A stretch of DNA of 43,135 bases from Kordia sp. GTDB lineage: Bacteria > Bacteroidota > Bacteroidia > Flavobacteriales > Flavobacteriaceae. A program made the translations under genes and the position numbers. The notes under the pieces are model-generated. The model did no database searches. It saw nothing but the letters and a program-made list of their open reading frames with translations, and was not told where the DNA came from. The stretch covers positions 1,488 to 44,622 of the forward strand of contig NVVR01000026.1 in NCBI GenBank assembly GCA_002733415.1, written 5' to 3'. Shown here one piece after another: positions 7,260 to 14,407 of the stretch (positions are counted from its first letter, which is position 1; the number at the start of each line of letters is the position of its first letter).

Positions 7260-8387
7260 TTATTTTTTAACCGATGAACAACCTGCCATTGTTGTTATTT
7301 TTATTGCTTCAGTAGCTGGCAAATTATCATTTCTTTTTATTACTTGAGTTACAATATTCCTTGTAATATCTGTTATAATCTCTTCAACCAAAGTCCCTTC
7401 TTGCAGTGCTGCTGGATGACCAACATCACCTGCTTCACGAATACTTTGCACGATTGGCAATTCACCTAAAAACGGAACATCTAAATCCGCTGCTAAATTT
7501 CTCGCACCACCTTCTCCAAAAATATAATACTTATTATCAGGTAATTCAGCAGGCGTAAAATACGCCATATTTTCAACTATTCCTAAAACAGGAACATTTA
7601 TACTTTCTTGCTTAAACATCGCAACCCCTTTTCTAGCATCTGCCAAAGCTACATTTTGAGGCGTACTTACCACAACTGCCCCAGTAATTGGTAGTGACTG
7701 CATGATAGATAAATGAATATCTCCAGTACCAGGAGGTAAATCAAGCAATAAGAAATCTAACTCCCCCCAAGCTGCATCAAAAATTAATTGATTTAATGCT
7801 TTGGATGCCATTGGCCCTCTCCAAATAACAGCTTGATCTGGCTTAGTGAAAAACCCGATAGACAAAATCTTTACTCCATAGTTTTCTACAGGCTTCATTT
7901 TTGATTTCCCACCTATATTCTCTGCCAAAGGTTTTGCATCCTGAACATCAAACATCATAGGAATAGACGGTCCATACACATCAGCATCTAACACCCCTAC
8001 TTTGAAACCCATTTTAGCCAAGCTCACCGCTACATTTGCAGTTACAGTAGATTTCCCTACTCCACCTTTACCAGACGAAATAGCAATTATGTTTTTAATC
8101 CCTGGTAATTGTTTTCCTTTTATTTCTGGTTTTTCAGCAGCAATAACTTTCACGTTTACTTTTACTTTAGCATCCTCAGAAATAGTTTGCTTAATGCAAT
8201 TTACTATTTCTGTTTCCACTTTCCTTCTAGCCTGCATTGCCGGGCTAGTAATTGAAACTTCAACAACAACCTCATTTCCGAAAGTCAATACATTTTGCAC
8301 CGCTCCACTTTCTACCATATTAGCTCCTTCTCCAGGAACAGTAATTTGCTCTAATGCTTTTAGAACGTCTTTTCTATCAATTTTCAT
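7260..8387 (-). CDS. mrp: Mrp/NBP35-family ATP-binding Fe-S carrier
   Basis: A 375-residue P-loop protein. Residues ~1-85 form a MIP18/DUF59-type domain; the deviant Walker A SSGKGGVGKSTVTANVA lies near residue 106, with GVLDADVYGPSIPMMF and LLLDLPPGTGDIHLS after it, as in Mrp/ApbC. These proteins bind and transfer 4Fe-4S clusters and hydrolyse ATP. The position that usually holds the CxxC cluster-binding pair (ENMSYF.C..C) reads ENMAYFTPAELPDNKYYIFG without cysteines; the only cysteine near the C-terminus is in AGCSSVKK. The adjacent CNSC-bearing Nfu protein may make up for this. Its -7 element is at 8415-8422. Confidence 0.92.
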   Translation of the reverse strand: MKIDRKDVLKALEQITVPGEGANMVESGAVQNVLTFGNEVVVEVSITSPAMQARRKVETEIVNCIKQTISEDAKVKVNVKVIAAEKPEIKGKQLPGIKNIIAISSGKGGVGKSTVTANVAVSLAKMGFKVGVLDADVYGPSIPMMFDVQDAKPLAENIGGKSKMKPVENYGVKILSIGFFTKPDQAVIWRGPMASKALNQLIFDAAWGELDFLLLDLPPGTGDIHLSIMQSLPITGAVVVSTPQNVALADARKGVAMFKQESINVPVLGIVENMAYFTPAELPDNKYYIFGEGGARNLAADLDVPFLGELPIVQSIREAGDVGHPAALQEGTLVEEIITDITRNIVTQVIKRNDNLPATEAIKITTMAGCSSVKK

Positions 8388-8405
8388 CTATGATTGTATT
8401 CGATA

Positions 8406-8422
8406 TATATTTGGCAAATATA
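8406..8422 (-). promoter_or_regulatory. mrp promoter -7 element within a palindrome
   Basis: Minus-strand 8422-8415 reads TATATTTG (consensus TAnnTTTG), about 28 bases before the mrp ATG. It is the right half of a 17-base palindrome, TATATTTGGCAAATATA, whose left half is an identical -7 element facing the opposite way into the 8423-8697 gap. Confidence 0.55.
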
Positions 8423-8697
8423 CACACGCTGTGCCATTTAACATAATTAATTAGTACTGAACTAATAGCTCAGACGTTGTAATAGTAACTTACTAACGAT
8501 TTTGGAAGGCAATTTCCTTTAACCCGAACTATTCACGGTCTAGTTATTACAAAGTCAAACTGGTGGCTATCTAAGAAAATACTCAAAAAAAATTATCTTC
8601 AAAAGTGGGTGCCCAACTCCTCTGATAAAAATTTCTGCGCTCCCCTAATCTTTTGCTATTTTAACTTTTCATCCCGAAAAAAAGTGAATACCCCAGG
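8423..8697. other. intergenic stretch, no gene recognised
   Basis: Together with 8388-8422 this makes 310 bases between mrp and the alkyltransferase-like gene. No open frame of note. A small inverted repeat, TTAGT-ACTGA-ACTAA, is at 8451-8465. No U-run terminator was found behind the alkyltransferase-like gene. The plus-strand -7 element at 8406-8413 points into the gap, so a short non-coding transcript is possible but unsupported otherwise. Confidence 0.4.
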
Positions 8698-9039
8698 TTA
8701 AAGAGGGATATTTAGTTCTTTCATTGGATCCCAAAAGTAGGTATCTAAATTTTGAATTTGATTATCAATAATGACCACGCCTTCATTTTCCAATAATTGT
8801 TGCATTAAGTTTGCTCCTTCAAAATGATGTTTTCCAGTCAGCAACCCCTTTTTATTTACCACTCTATGAGCCGGGACATCTTTTACGTGTGATCCATTCA
8901 TTGCCCAACCTACCATTCTAGCGCCACTTGACATTCCTAAATAATTAGCAATTGCACCATAAGACGTCACTTTCCCTTCAGGAATTAATTTAGCGACTTG
9001 ATAAACTCTTTCAAAAAAATTATCGGAATCTTTAGTCAT
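8698..9039 (-). CDS. alkyltransferase-like protein (ATL, MGMT family without the active cysteine)
   Basis: A 113-residue protein equal to the DNA-binding domain of O6-alkylguanine-DNA alkyltransferase: FFERVYQVAKLIPEGKVTSY, a helix-turn-helix with the arginine finger (SSGARMVGWAMN), and VPAHRVVNKKG. In MGMT the last motif is PCHRV with the alkyl-accepting Cys; here it is PAHRV, so the protein cannot accept an alkyl group. That defines ATL proteins, which bind O6-alkylguanine, flip it out and hand the lesion to nucleotide excision repair. It is directly adjacent (no gap) to the LysE-family gene and is third in the trmB operon. Confidence 0.88.
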   Translation of the reverse strand: MTKDSDNFFERVYQVAKLIPEGKVTSYGAIANYLGMSSGARMVGWAMNGSHVKDVPAHRVVNKKGLLTGKHHFEGANLMQQLLENEGVVIIDNQIQNLDTYFWDPMKELNIPL

Positions 9040-9657
9040 TTAAAAATTCAATTTTATAACTGAAAAAATTGCTAAAGCAAGCGCTAAAAAGCTTAACACA
9101 TAATTGGTGTTTCTACCAAAATTCTCACTTCTGTTAGACTTTTTAAATAACACTATATAAGTGCTAATTGCCATAAAACTTCCTACAACTATCGCTAATA
9201 TGAAAATAATTACATCCGAAGTAGAAAAACTAAAGTTCCCTGAAGTAGTTAAGGTAGTACACACAAAACTGTAAAACGGAATAGGAAAAACATTTAATAC
9301 CGAAAAAATGATTCCTTTTAAAAACAGGTTTCTCTTCTTTTTTAGCTCGACTTTTTTGGGTTCGGAGTTTACTTTTGCCGAAATGAAGAAATAAATTGAC
9401 AGACAAAAGAAAATAGCAATTCCAACTTTTTGAATTATCGACAATTCATCGGCTGACAAGTTTAAAAACTCCGCAATTATCACGGCAACTCCTGCTTGAG
9501 CCGCAATCACTAAACACGCCGCTAAAGTAAATATTAAAGCTGCTCGCCTACCTTGTTCAACACTTATTTTTGCGGCATTAATATTCAGTATCCCTGGTGG
9601 CAGCACTCCGAAGAATGACCACAAAAAACAATACACAAATAAGATTGACAAATGCAT
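9040..9657 (-). CDS. LysE/RhtB family amino-acid exporter
   Basis: A 205-residue inner-membrane protein with about six hydrophobic helices. The N-terminal region, FGVLPPGILNINAAKISVEQGRR, matches the family pattern (PGP near the first helix, followed by a basic loop G.R.A). LysE/RhtB proteins export amino acids such as lysine, threonine or homoserine, but the substrate cannot be read from sequence. Starts two bases after the trmB stop and is followed directly by the ATL gene, so it is the middle gene of the operon. Confidence 0.75.
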   Translation of the reverse strand: MHLSILFVYCFLWSFFGVLPPGILNINAAKISVEQGRRAALIFTLAACLVIAAQAGVAVIIAEFLNLSADELSIIQKVGIAIFFCLSIYFFISAKVNSEPKKVELKKKRNLFLKGIIFSVLNVFPIPFYSFVCTTLTTSGNFSFSTSDVIIFILAIVVGSFMAISTYIVLFKKSNRSENFGRNTNYVLSFLALALAIFSVIKLNF

Positions 9658-9659
9658 GA

Positions 9660-10334
9660 TTATTTTATTTTAAATCGAATATACGTAATTGCTTTATCAA
9701 CTTCTAAATATTGATTTTCGTAAAACGTTTGAATAGCGGTTACTTCAACCGGAGCACCTTCATTATGATATACATTATGGTTTGCATACAACACTTCATG
9801 TCCAGCACCGTGCAACAACCCTAAAGTATACCCATGCATAAACTCACTATCAGTCTTTAAATGCACCACTCCACCGTCCTTTAATACTTTTTTATATTTC
9901 GCTAAAAACACTTCGTTTGTTAAACGATGCTTAGTTCGTTTGTATTTTATTTGAGGATCTGGAAAAGTAATCCAAATTTCACTTACCTCATTTTCTTCAA
10001 AAAGCAAGTCGATTAACTCTATTTGAGTTCGTATAAACGCAACATTGTTCATGTCGTTTTCTAAAGCGGTTTTTGCTCCTCTCCAAAAACGCGCACCTTT
10101 AAGATCTATTCCAATAAAGTTTTTCTCAGGAAAACGTTCTCCTAAACTTACAGAATATTCACCTTTTCCACAACCTAACTCCAACACAATTGGGTTGTCG
10201 TTTTTAAAGAAACCAGTATTCCATTTCCCTTTTAACTTAAAAGTTTCATCAGTTATTTCGGTTCTTAATGGCTGAAATACATTTGAAAAAGTTGCATTTT
10301 CATTAAATCTCTTTAATTTATTCTTACTTCCCAC
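9660..10334 (-). CDS. trmB: tRNA (guanine46-N7)-methyltransferase
   Basis: A 224-residue SAM-dependent methyltransferase of the TrmB family. The SAM-binding motif is IVLELGCGKGEYSVSLG around residue 50, followed by NFIGIDLKGARFWRGAK and the TrmB-specific ITFPDPQIKYKRTKHRLTN block that carries the catalytic Asp and binds tRNA. It makes m7G46 in the variable loop of tRNAs. Length and motif order fit the family. First gene of the trmB, LysE-family, ATL operon; its -7 element (10353-10360) is interlocked with that of the divergent glycosyltransferase. Confidence 0.94.
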   Translation of the reverse strand: MGSKNKLKRFNENATFSNVFQPLRTEITDETFKLKGKWNTGFFKNDNPIVLELGCGKGEYSVSLGERFPEKNFIGIDLKGARFWRGAKTALENDMNNVAFIRTQIELIDLLFEENEVSEIWITFPDPQIKYKRTKHRLTNEVFLAKYKKVLKDGGVVHLKTDSEFMHGYTLGLLHGAGHEVLYANHNVYHNEGAPVEVTAIQTFYENQYLEVDKAITYIRFKIK

Positions 10335-10343
10335 TGTGCTTTA

Positions 10344-10360
10344 TATTTTTGACAAAAATA
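10344..10360. promoter_or_regulatory. interlocked divergent promoters of trmB (-) and the glycosyltransferase (+)
   Basis: The 17-base palindrome TATTTTTGACAAAAATA contains a perfect TAnnTTTG on the plus strand (10344-10351, 30 bases before the ATG at 10382) and on the minus strand (10360-10353, 18 bases before the trmB ATG). The two polymerase sites overlap, so both genes cannot be initiated at once. Neither -33 box is clear. Confidence 0.65.
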
Positions 10361-10381
10361 ATGTAACTTGCCTTAATATTC

Positions 10382-11446
10382 ATGACAAAACCAAAAAACA
10401 TACTTGTTGCTCCGTTAAATTGGGGCTTAGGTCATGCCACAAGGTGTATTCCGATAATTAATGAGTTGCAAAAAAATGGTTTCACGCCAATACTAGCTTC
10501 TGACGGGAAGGCACTGGAATTATTAAAAAAGGAGTTTCCAAACTTGAAACATTTCACACTCCCTTCTTATCATATAAAATATGCTAAAAAAGGAGTTTTT
10601 TTTAAATTAAAATTAGTATTAAATCTTCCTAAGTTAATCATTGCAGTACAACAAGAAAAAAAGCTGATTAATAAACTAGTTGCTAAAGAAGAGATTACTG
10701 GAATAATTTCAGATAATAGATTTGGCGCTTACCACAACAGCATTCCCTCAGTATATGTTACACATCAACTAAATGTTTTAAGTGGAATCACCACCAAATT
10801 AAGCAGCAAACTTCACCAACGCATTATTAGAAAATTTGACGAATGCTGGATACCCGATTTCAAGAACCCTACTAATTTTAGCGGCAAATTAAGTCAACTA
10901 AACAACTCTGATTATAATTTAAAATATATTGGGATTTTAAGTCGATTTAAAAGAAAGAAGACTCCCATTAAATATAATTATTTAGTGATTTTATCCGGAC
11001 CAGAACCACAGCGTACTCTCCTAGAAGACAAACTATTATCTGTACTAAAAAATTATCCCAAAAAAATCCTATTTATTAAAGGAATTATTGAACCTGAGCA
11101 AAAAACAACTATAACAAACAACATTACTTGTTATAATTACATGACAAGCACTGAACTGGAACGAGCAATTAACGAGAGCAAGATCATTATCGCAAGATCA
11201 GGCTACACAACCATTATGGATTTGGCTAAAATGAACAAGAAAGCTTTTTTTATTCCTACTCCTGGACAATCTGAACAATTCTATTTAGCTGAAAGACTTC
11301 AAGAATACGGATATGTTCCATATTGCAAACAAGATGATTTTACTATTGGAGAATTAAAAAAAGTTGATACTTATAATGGCCTTTCAGTAACAAATAAGGA
11401 AACACTCAATTTCACTGAATTATTTAACTGCTTCCAAAGTAAATGA
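10382..11446 (+). CDS. GT-B fold glycosyltransferase-like protein
   Basis: A 354-residue protein. The N-terminal nucleotide-fold start is ILVAPLNWGLGHATRCIPII, the GxGHxxR signature seen in MurG-like and related GT-B enzymes. The C-terminal half has VILSGPEPQRTLLEDKLL and a nucleotide-sugar binding pattern, SGYTTIMDLAKMNKKAFFIP followed by PGQSEQFYLAERL. This suggests transfer of a sugar from a nucleotide donor; donor and acceptor are unknown. It lacks a signal peptide, so it acts in the cytoplasm or at the inner membrane face. Its last 27 bases overlap the 3' end of the convergent histidine kinase gene. Confidence 0.75.
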   Translation: MTKPKNILVAPLNWGLGHATRCIPIINELQKNGFTPILASDGKALELLKKEFPNLKHFTLPSYHIKYAKKGVFFKLKLVLNLPKLIIAVQQEKKLINKLVAKEEITGIISDNRFGAYHNSIPSVYVTHQLNVLSGITTKLSSKLHQRIIRKFDECWIPDFKNPTNFSGKLSQLNNSDYNLKYIGILSRFKRKKTPIKYNYLVILSGPEPQRTLLEDKLLSVLKNYPKKILFIKGIIEPEQKTTITNNITCYNYMTSTELERAINESKIIIARSGYTTIMDLAKMNKKAFFIPTPGQSEQFYLAERLQEYGYVPYCKQDDFTIGELKKVDTYNGLSVTNKETLNFTELFNCFQSK

Positions 11447-12451
11447 AAATTCTGAACCGACTCCATATTCACTTTCAATATATATTTTTTGATTGTGCGC
11501 TTCAATAATATGCTTCACAATTGACAAACCTAAGCCCGAACCTCCTTTGTCTCTAGAGCCAGTATTATCAACTCTATAAAAACGCTCAAAAAGTCTCGGT
11601 AAATGAATTGCTTCTATTCCTATTCCGTTATCGGTTACTCGAACAACTATTTTGTCTTCATTTAATTGCTCAATACTAACCTCAGTTGTTCCATTATTCT
11701 GTCCGTATTTAATAGAATTTACAATTAAATTAGTGGCCATTTGTCGTATTTTTTCTTTATCTCCTTTTACAAAAACTGGCTTTGAATACAATTTATCAAA
11801 AATCAATCCTACTCCGTTTGATTGTGCTTTAATTTCAAATAACTCGAATATTTCTTTTATCAATTCTATAATATCGAATTCTGATATTTTCAAACTTAAG
11901 TTTCCTACTTCAATTTTGGTTATCAAATCTAAATCGTCAACAATATAAATAAGTCTATCAACTCCTTTACTTGCCCTATTTAAATATTTTTCTCTTACAT
12001 TTTCATCGGCAGCAGCCCCATCTAACAAAGTGAGAATATAACTTTGAATTGTAAACAAAGGCGTCTTTAACTCATGGGCTATATTACCCATGAATTCTCT
12101 ACGATACTCATCTCTAATCTGAAGTGTTTCAATTTTTAATTTATTTTCACGAGCAAATTTTCTCACATCACTAGTAAGTGTTTTAACATCTGTAGTAACA
12201 GCCTCCTGATGGAAGTTAGTTTCGTCCAACAAAGAGACCTCTTCGTAAGTTTTCTTAATTAAACTGTAAATAAATTTTTCTGATCGGTATTGAATTACAA
12301 ACAAACACACTGCAAAGCAAACAACAATAAAACCTACCGTATTTATAATTGTTAATTCCTTATAAAAAAAAGCAACCAACAAAACACTTAACATCATCGT
12401 TATCATTAACGATGAATACAAGGCAAATTTGTATGTTTTTTTGATTTTCAC
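11420..12451 (-). CDS. membrane sensor histidine kinase (PhoR-like)
   Basis: A 343-residue kinase. Two N-terminal membrane helices (about residues 10-30 and 35-55) have only a few residues between them, so there is almost no periplasmic sensor. The HisKA domain holds the phospho-His in MGNIAHELKTPLFTIQ; the ATPase domain shows N box (NLIVNSIKYGQ), G1 (VTDNGIGI), F box (FERFYRV) and G2 (GGSGLGLSIVKHI). Its gene begins two bases after the response regulator stop, so the pair form one two-component operon. The compact input region implies sensing within the membrane or via a partner, as in PhoR. The stimulus is not evident. Confidence 0.9.
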   Translation of the reverse strand: MKIKKTYKFALYSSLMITMMLSVLLVAFFYKELTIINTVGFIVVCFAVCLFVIQYRSEKFIYSLIKKTYEEVSLLDETNFHQEAVTTDVKTLTSDVRKFARENKLKIETLQIRDEYRREFMGNIAHELKTPLFTIQSYILTLLDGAAADENVREKYLNRASKGVDRLIYIVDDLDLITKIEVGNLSLKISEFDIIELIKEIFELFEIKAQSNGVGLIFDKLYSKPVFVKGDKEKIRQMATNLIVNSIKYGQNNGTTEVSIEQLNEDKIVVRVTDNGIGIEAIHLPRLFERFYRVDNTGSRDKGGSGLGLSIVKHIIEAHNQKIYIESEYGVGSEFSFTLEAVK

Positions 12452-12453
12452 TA

Positions 12454-13140
12454 TTAGTTAACCACAAATTTATACCCTACCCCTTTTACTGTTTTAAATG
12501 ACTCGTCACCAATCTTCTCTCTCAGTTTTCTAATATGCACATCAATTGTTCTTCCTCCTACCACAACATCATTTCCCCAAACAGTATTTAAAATTTCATC
12601 TCTAGTAAAAACCTTTCCTGGTTTTGAAGCCAACAAAAACAATAACTCAAATTCTTTTCTAGGCAATACTAGTTCCATTCCTTCTTTTAGCACTTTATAT
12701 TCTTCTCTATTAATTACGAGTTGACCAATATTTAATGAATTTTCATCCTTTTTATCAACAGATGTTCTACGTAATAAACCTTTAACCTTACTTAGTAATA
12801 CTTTTGGTTTTATTGGCTTTGCGATATAATCGTCGGCACCAGCGTCAAATCCAGCAACCTGAGAATAATCTTCGTTACGAGCTGTTAAAAAAGTGATAAT
12901 CGTATTGGACAACTCTGGTAACTTACGCAATTGTTCGCAAGCTTCAATACCGTCCATTTTCGGCATCATGACATCCAGAATAATTAAATTAGGTAATTCC
13001 TTTTTAGCAACTTCAATTGCTTCCAAGCCATTAGAAGCTGTGAATACCTGATATCCTCCTGAAGATAAATTATATCCAACAATTTCCAAAATATCTGGTT
13101 CATCATCAACCAATAAAATTTTAACAATATCTGTACTCAT
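12454..13140 (-). CDS. OmpR/PhoB-family response regulator
   Basis: A 228-residue regulator. The receiver domain (1-~120) has the acidic pair (LLVDDEPD), the phospho-acceptor Asp in LIILDVMMPKMDG, and the conserved Lys in DDYIAKPIKPK. The C-terminal winged helix (~135-228) has LPRKEFELLFLLASKPGKVF, GGRTIDVHIRKLREKIG and the VKGVGYKF end. It is the DNA-binding partner of the histidine kinase that follows. A -7 element sits at 13168-13175. Targets unknown; the similarity to PhoB is at family level only. Confidence 0.92.
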   Translation of the reverse strand: MSTDIVKILLVDDEPDILEIVGYNLSSGGYQVFTASNGLEAIEVAKKELPNLIILDVMMPKMDGIEACEQLRKLPELSNTIITFLTARNEDYSQVAGFDAGADDYIAKPIKPKVLLSKVKGLLRRTSVDKKDENSLNIGQLVINREEYKVLKEGMELVLPRKEFELLFLLASKPGKVFTRDEILNTVWGNDVVVGGRTIDVHIRKLREKIGDESFKTVKGVGYKFVVN

Positions 13141-13167
13141 TACTTAACTTAAATTAGTATCTATAAC

Positions 13168-13175
13168 CAAAGGTA
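13168..13175 (-). promoter_or_regulatory. -7 element for the two-component operon
   Basis: Minus strand reads TACCTTTG, a perfect TAnnTTTG, 27 bases before the response regulator ATG. Possible -33 TTTG boxes at 13186-13189 and 13201-13204 have non-ideal spacing (10 and 25 bases). Confidence 0.55.
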
Positions 13176-13324
13176 CTATATAAATCAAACTTTTAAAGAG
13201 CAAACTAAATAAGATAACATTTCCATAACATCCTTAACTTTTAGATAACATTACTACTATGTTATTTTATCGTTAAAAATCACCTGATTAACATCTGAAC
13301 TAAATAAAAACAATTAATATTATG

Positions 13325-13332
13325 TATTTTTG
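13325..13332 (+). promoter_or_regulatory. -7 element for the lamin-tail gene
   Basis: TATTTTTG, a perfect TAnnTTTG, 36 bases upstream of the ATG at 13369. No clear -33 box. Confidence 0.55.
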
Positions 13333-13368
13333 TTCTTAAGTTTTACTAAATATTAAATATACTTAATT

Positions 13369-14184
13369 ATGAAAAAAATTTACTTTTTTTTAGTTGCAAT
13401 CTTTGCTGCTACAATGTCTTTTGGACAAAGTCCTGGGGATATTATCATTACTGAGATAATGCAAAACCCTAGTGCGGTAACTGATGCAAACGGGGAATAT
13501 TTTGAAGTTTACAATACAACTGCAGGAATAATCGACATGAATGGCTGGATCATCAAAGATAATGGTGCAAACTCACACACTATCACTAATGGAGGCCCTT
13601 TAAATATCGCTTCTGGCGCATATTTAGTTTTCGGAAAAAATAGTACTATTGCTGAAAATGGAGGGGTAATACTCGATTACGCTTCTTCTTCTATATCCTT
13701 GACTAATGCAGATGATGAAATCATTTTAGAAACTGGAGGAGGATTAGAAATTGACCGAGTAGATTATGACGGAGGACCAAATTTCCCTGATCCATCCGGA
13801 AAAAGCATGGAATTGAGCACTATGGCTTACACCTCATCTGCTAACGACATTGGATCCAATTGGGCTGAAGGATCTTCCGCATATGGAGACGGGGATCTAG
13901 GAACACCTGGCGCTGTAAATGACAACTCAGCTCCTTTAGGAATTGCAGGTCATAAAATTAAAGGATTCAAAATTTCCCCTAACCCATCAAGTGATAATTT
14001 TATAAATATTACTACTGCTAACAATACAACTAAAAACGTTCAAGTTTTTGACATGTTAGGTAAGAGAGTTATTAATCAAGAAATAAATACAATACTTAAT
14101 ATTTCAAACTTAACTACTGGTATTTACGTAGTAAAAGTTACTGAAAACAGTATTTCAGCAACAAAACGCTTAGTGGTTAAATAA
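13369..14184 (+). CDS. lamin-tail-domain protein with T9SS C-terminal sorting domain
   Basis: A 271-residue secreted protein. Residues 1-20 are a Sec signal peptide ending FGQ. Residues ~22-150 form a lamin tail domain (GDIIITEIMQNPSAVTDANG, FEVYNTTAGIIDMNGWIIKD), an immunoglobulin-like fold common in bacterial extracellular proteins. The last ~75 residues (from KISPNPSSDNFINI to TKRLVVK) are a type A T9SS sorting domain, which sends the protein across the outer membrane and is usually cleaved during attachment or release. No enzymatic domain is seen, so it is probably a cell-surface adhesive or structural protein. Preceded by its own promoter and followed by a strong terminator, so monocistronic. 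Confidence 0.88.
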   Translation: MKKIYFFLVAIFAATMSFGQSPGDIIITEIMQNPSAVTDANGEYFEVYNTTAGIIDMNGWIIKDNGANSHTITNGGPLNIASGAYLVFGKNSTIAENGGVILDYASSSISLTNADDEIILETGGGLEIDRVDYDGGPNFPDPSGKSMELSTMAYTSSANDIGSNWAEGSSAYGDGDLGTPGAVNDNSAPLGIAGHKIKGFKISPNPSSDNFINITTANNTTKNVQVFDMLGKRVINQEINTILNISNLTTGIYVVKVTENSISATKRLVVK

Positions 14185-14202
14185 CGACTAAATCATATTT
14201 TT

Positions 14203-14244
14203 ATCAAAAGCACTTTATTAAATAGAGTGCTTTTGATATTTTTA
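14203..14244 (+). terminator. intrinsic terminator after the lamin-tail gene
   Basis: A 12-bp stem, ATCAAAAGCACT (14203-14214) and AGTGCTTTTGAT (14226-14237), with an 11-base loop and a following T-run (14238-14244, ATTTTT). It is 18 bases after the stop codon. Confidence 0.85.
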
Positions 14245-14324
14245 GCTGATACCTTTTGCACTTCAAATTTACTACCTGAAAACAGTTGCTTTTTTCCTGT
14301 ATTTCAAAAAATAAAAATAAACCG

Positions 14325-14332
14325 TAACTTTG
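14325..14332 (+). promoter_or_regulatory. -7 element for the TPR gene; decides its start codon
   Basis: TAACTTTG matches TAnnTTTG. Transcription would begin near 14336, downstream of the first possible ATGs (14330, 14336), which supports the ATG at 14408 as the true start. Confidence 0.55.
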
Positions 14333-14407
14333 GCTATGCTTTACTTTTTATCTAGGACAACAACTTATAAATTTATATTTAAGCAGATTCAAAATATAAA
14401 CGGCCTT

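Noticed and set aside
14330..14407. Longer N-terminus of the TPR protein from ATG 14330
   Set aside because: It would overlap the TAACTTTG promoter element and place 26 residues before a clear signal peptide.
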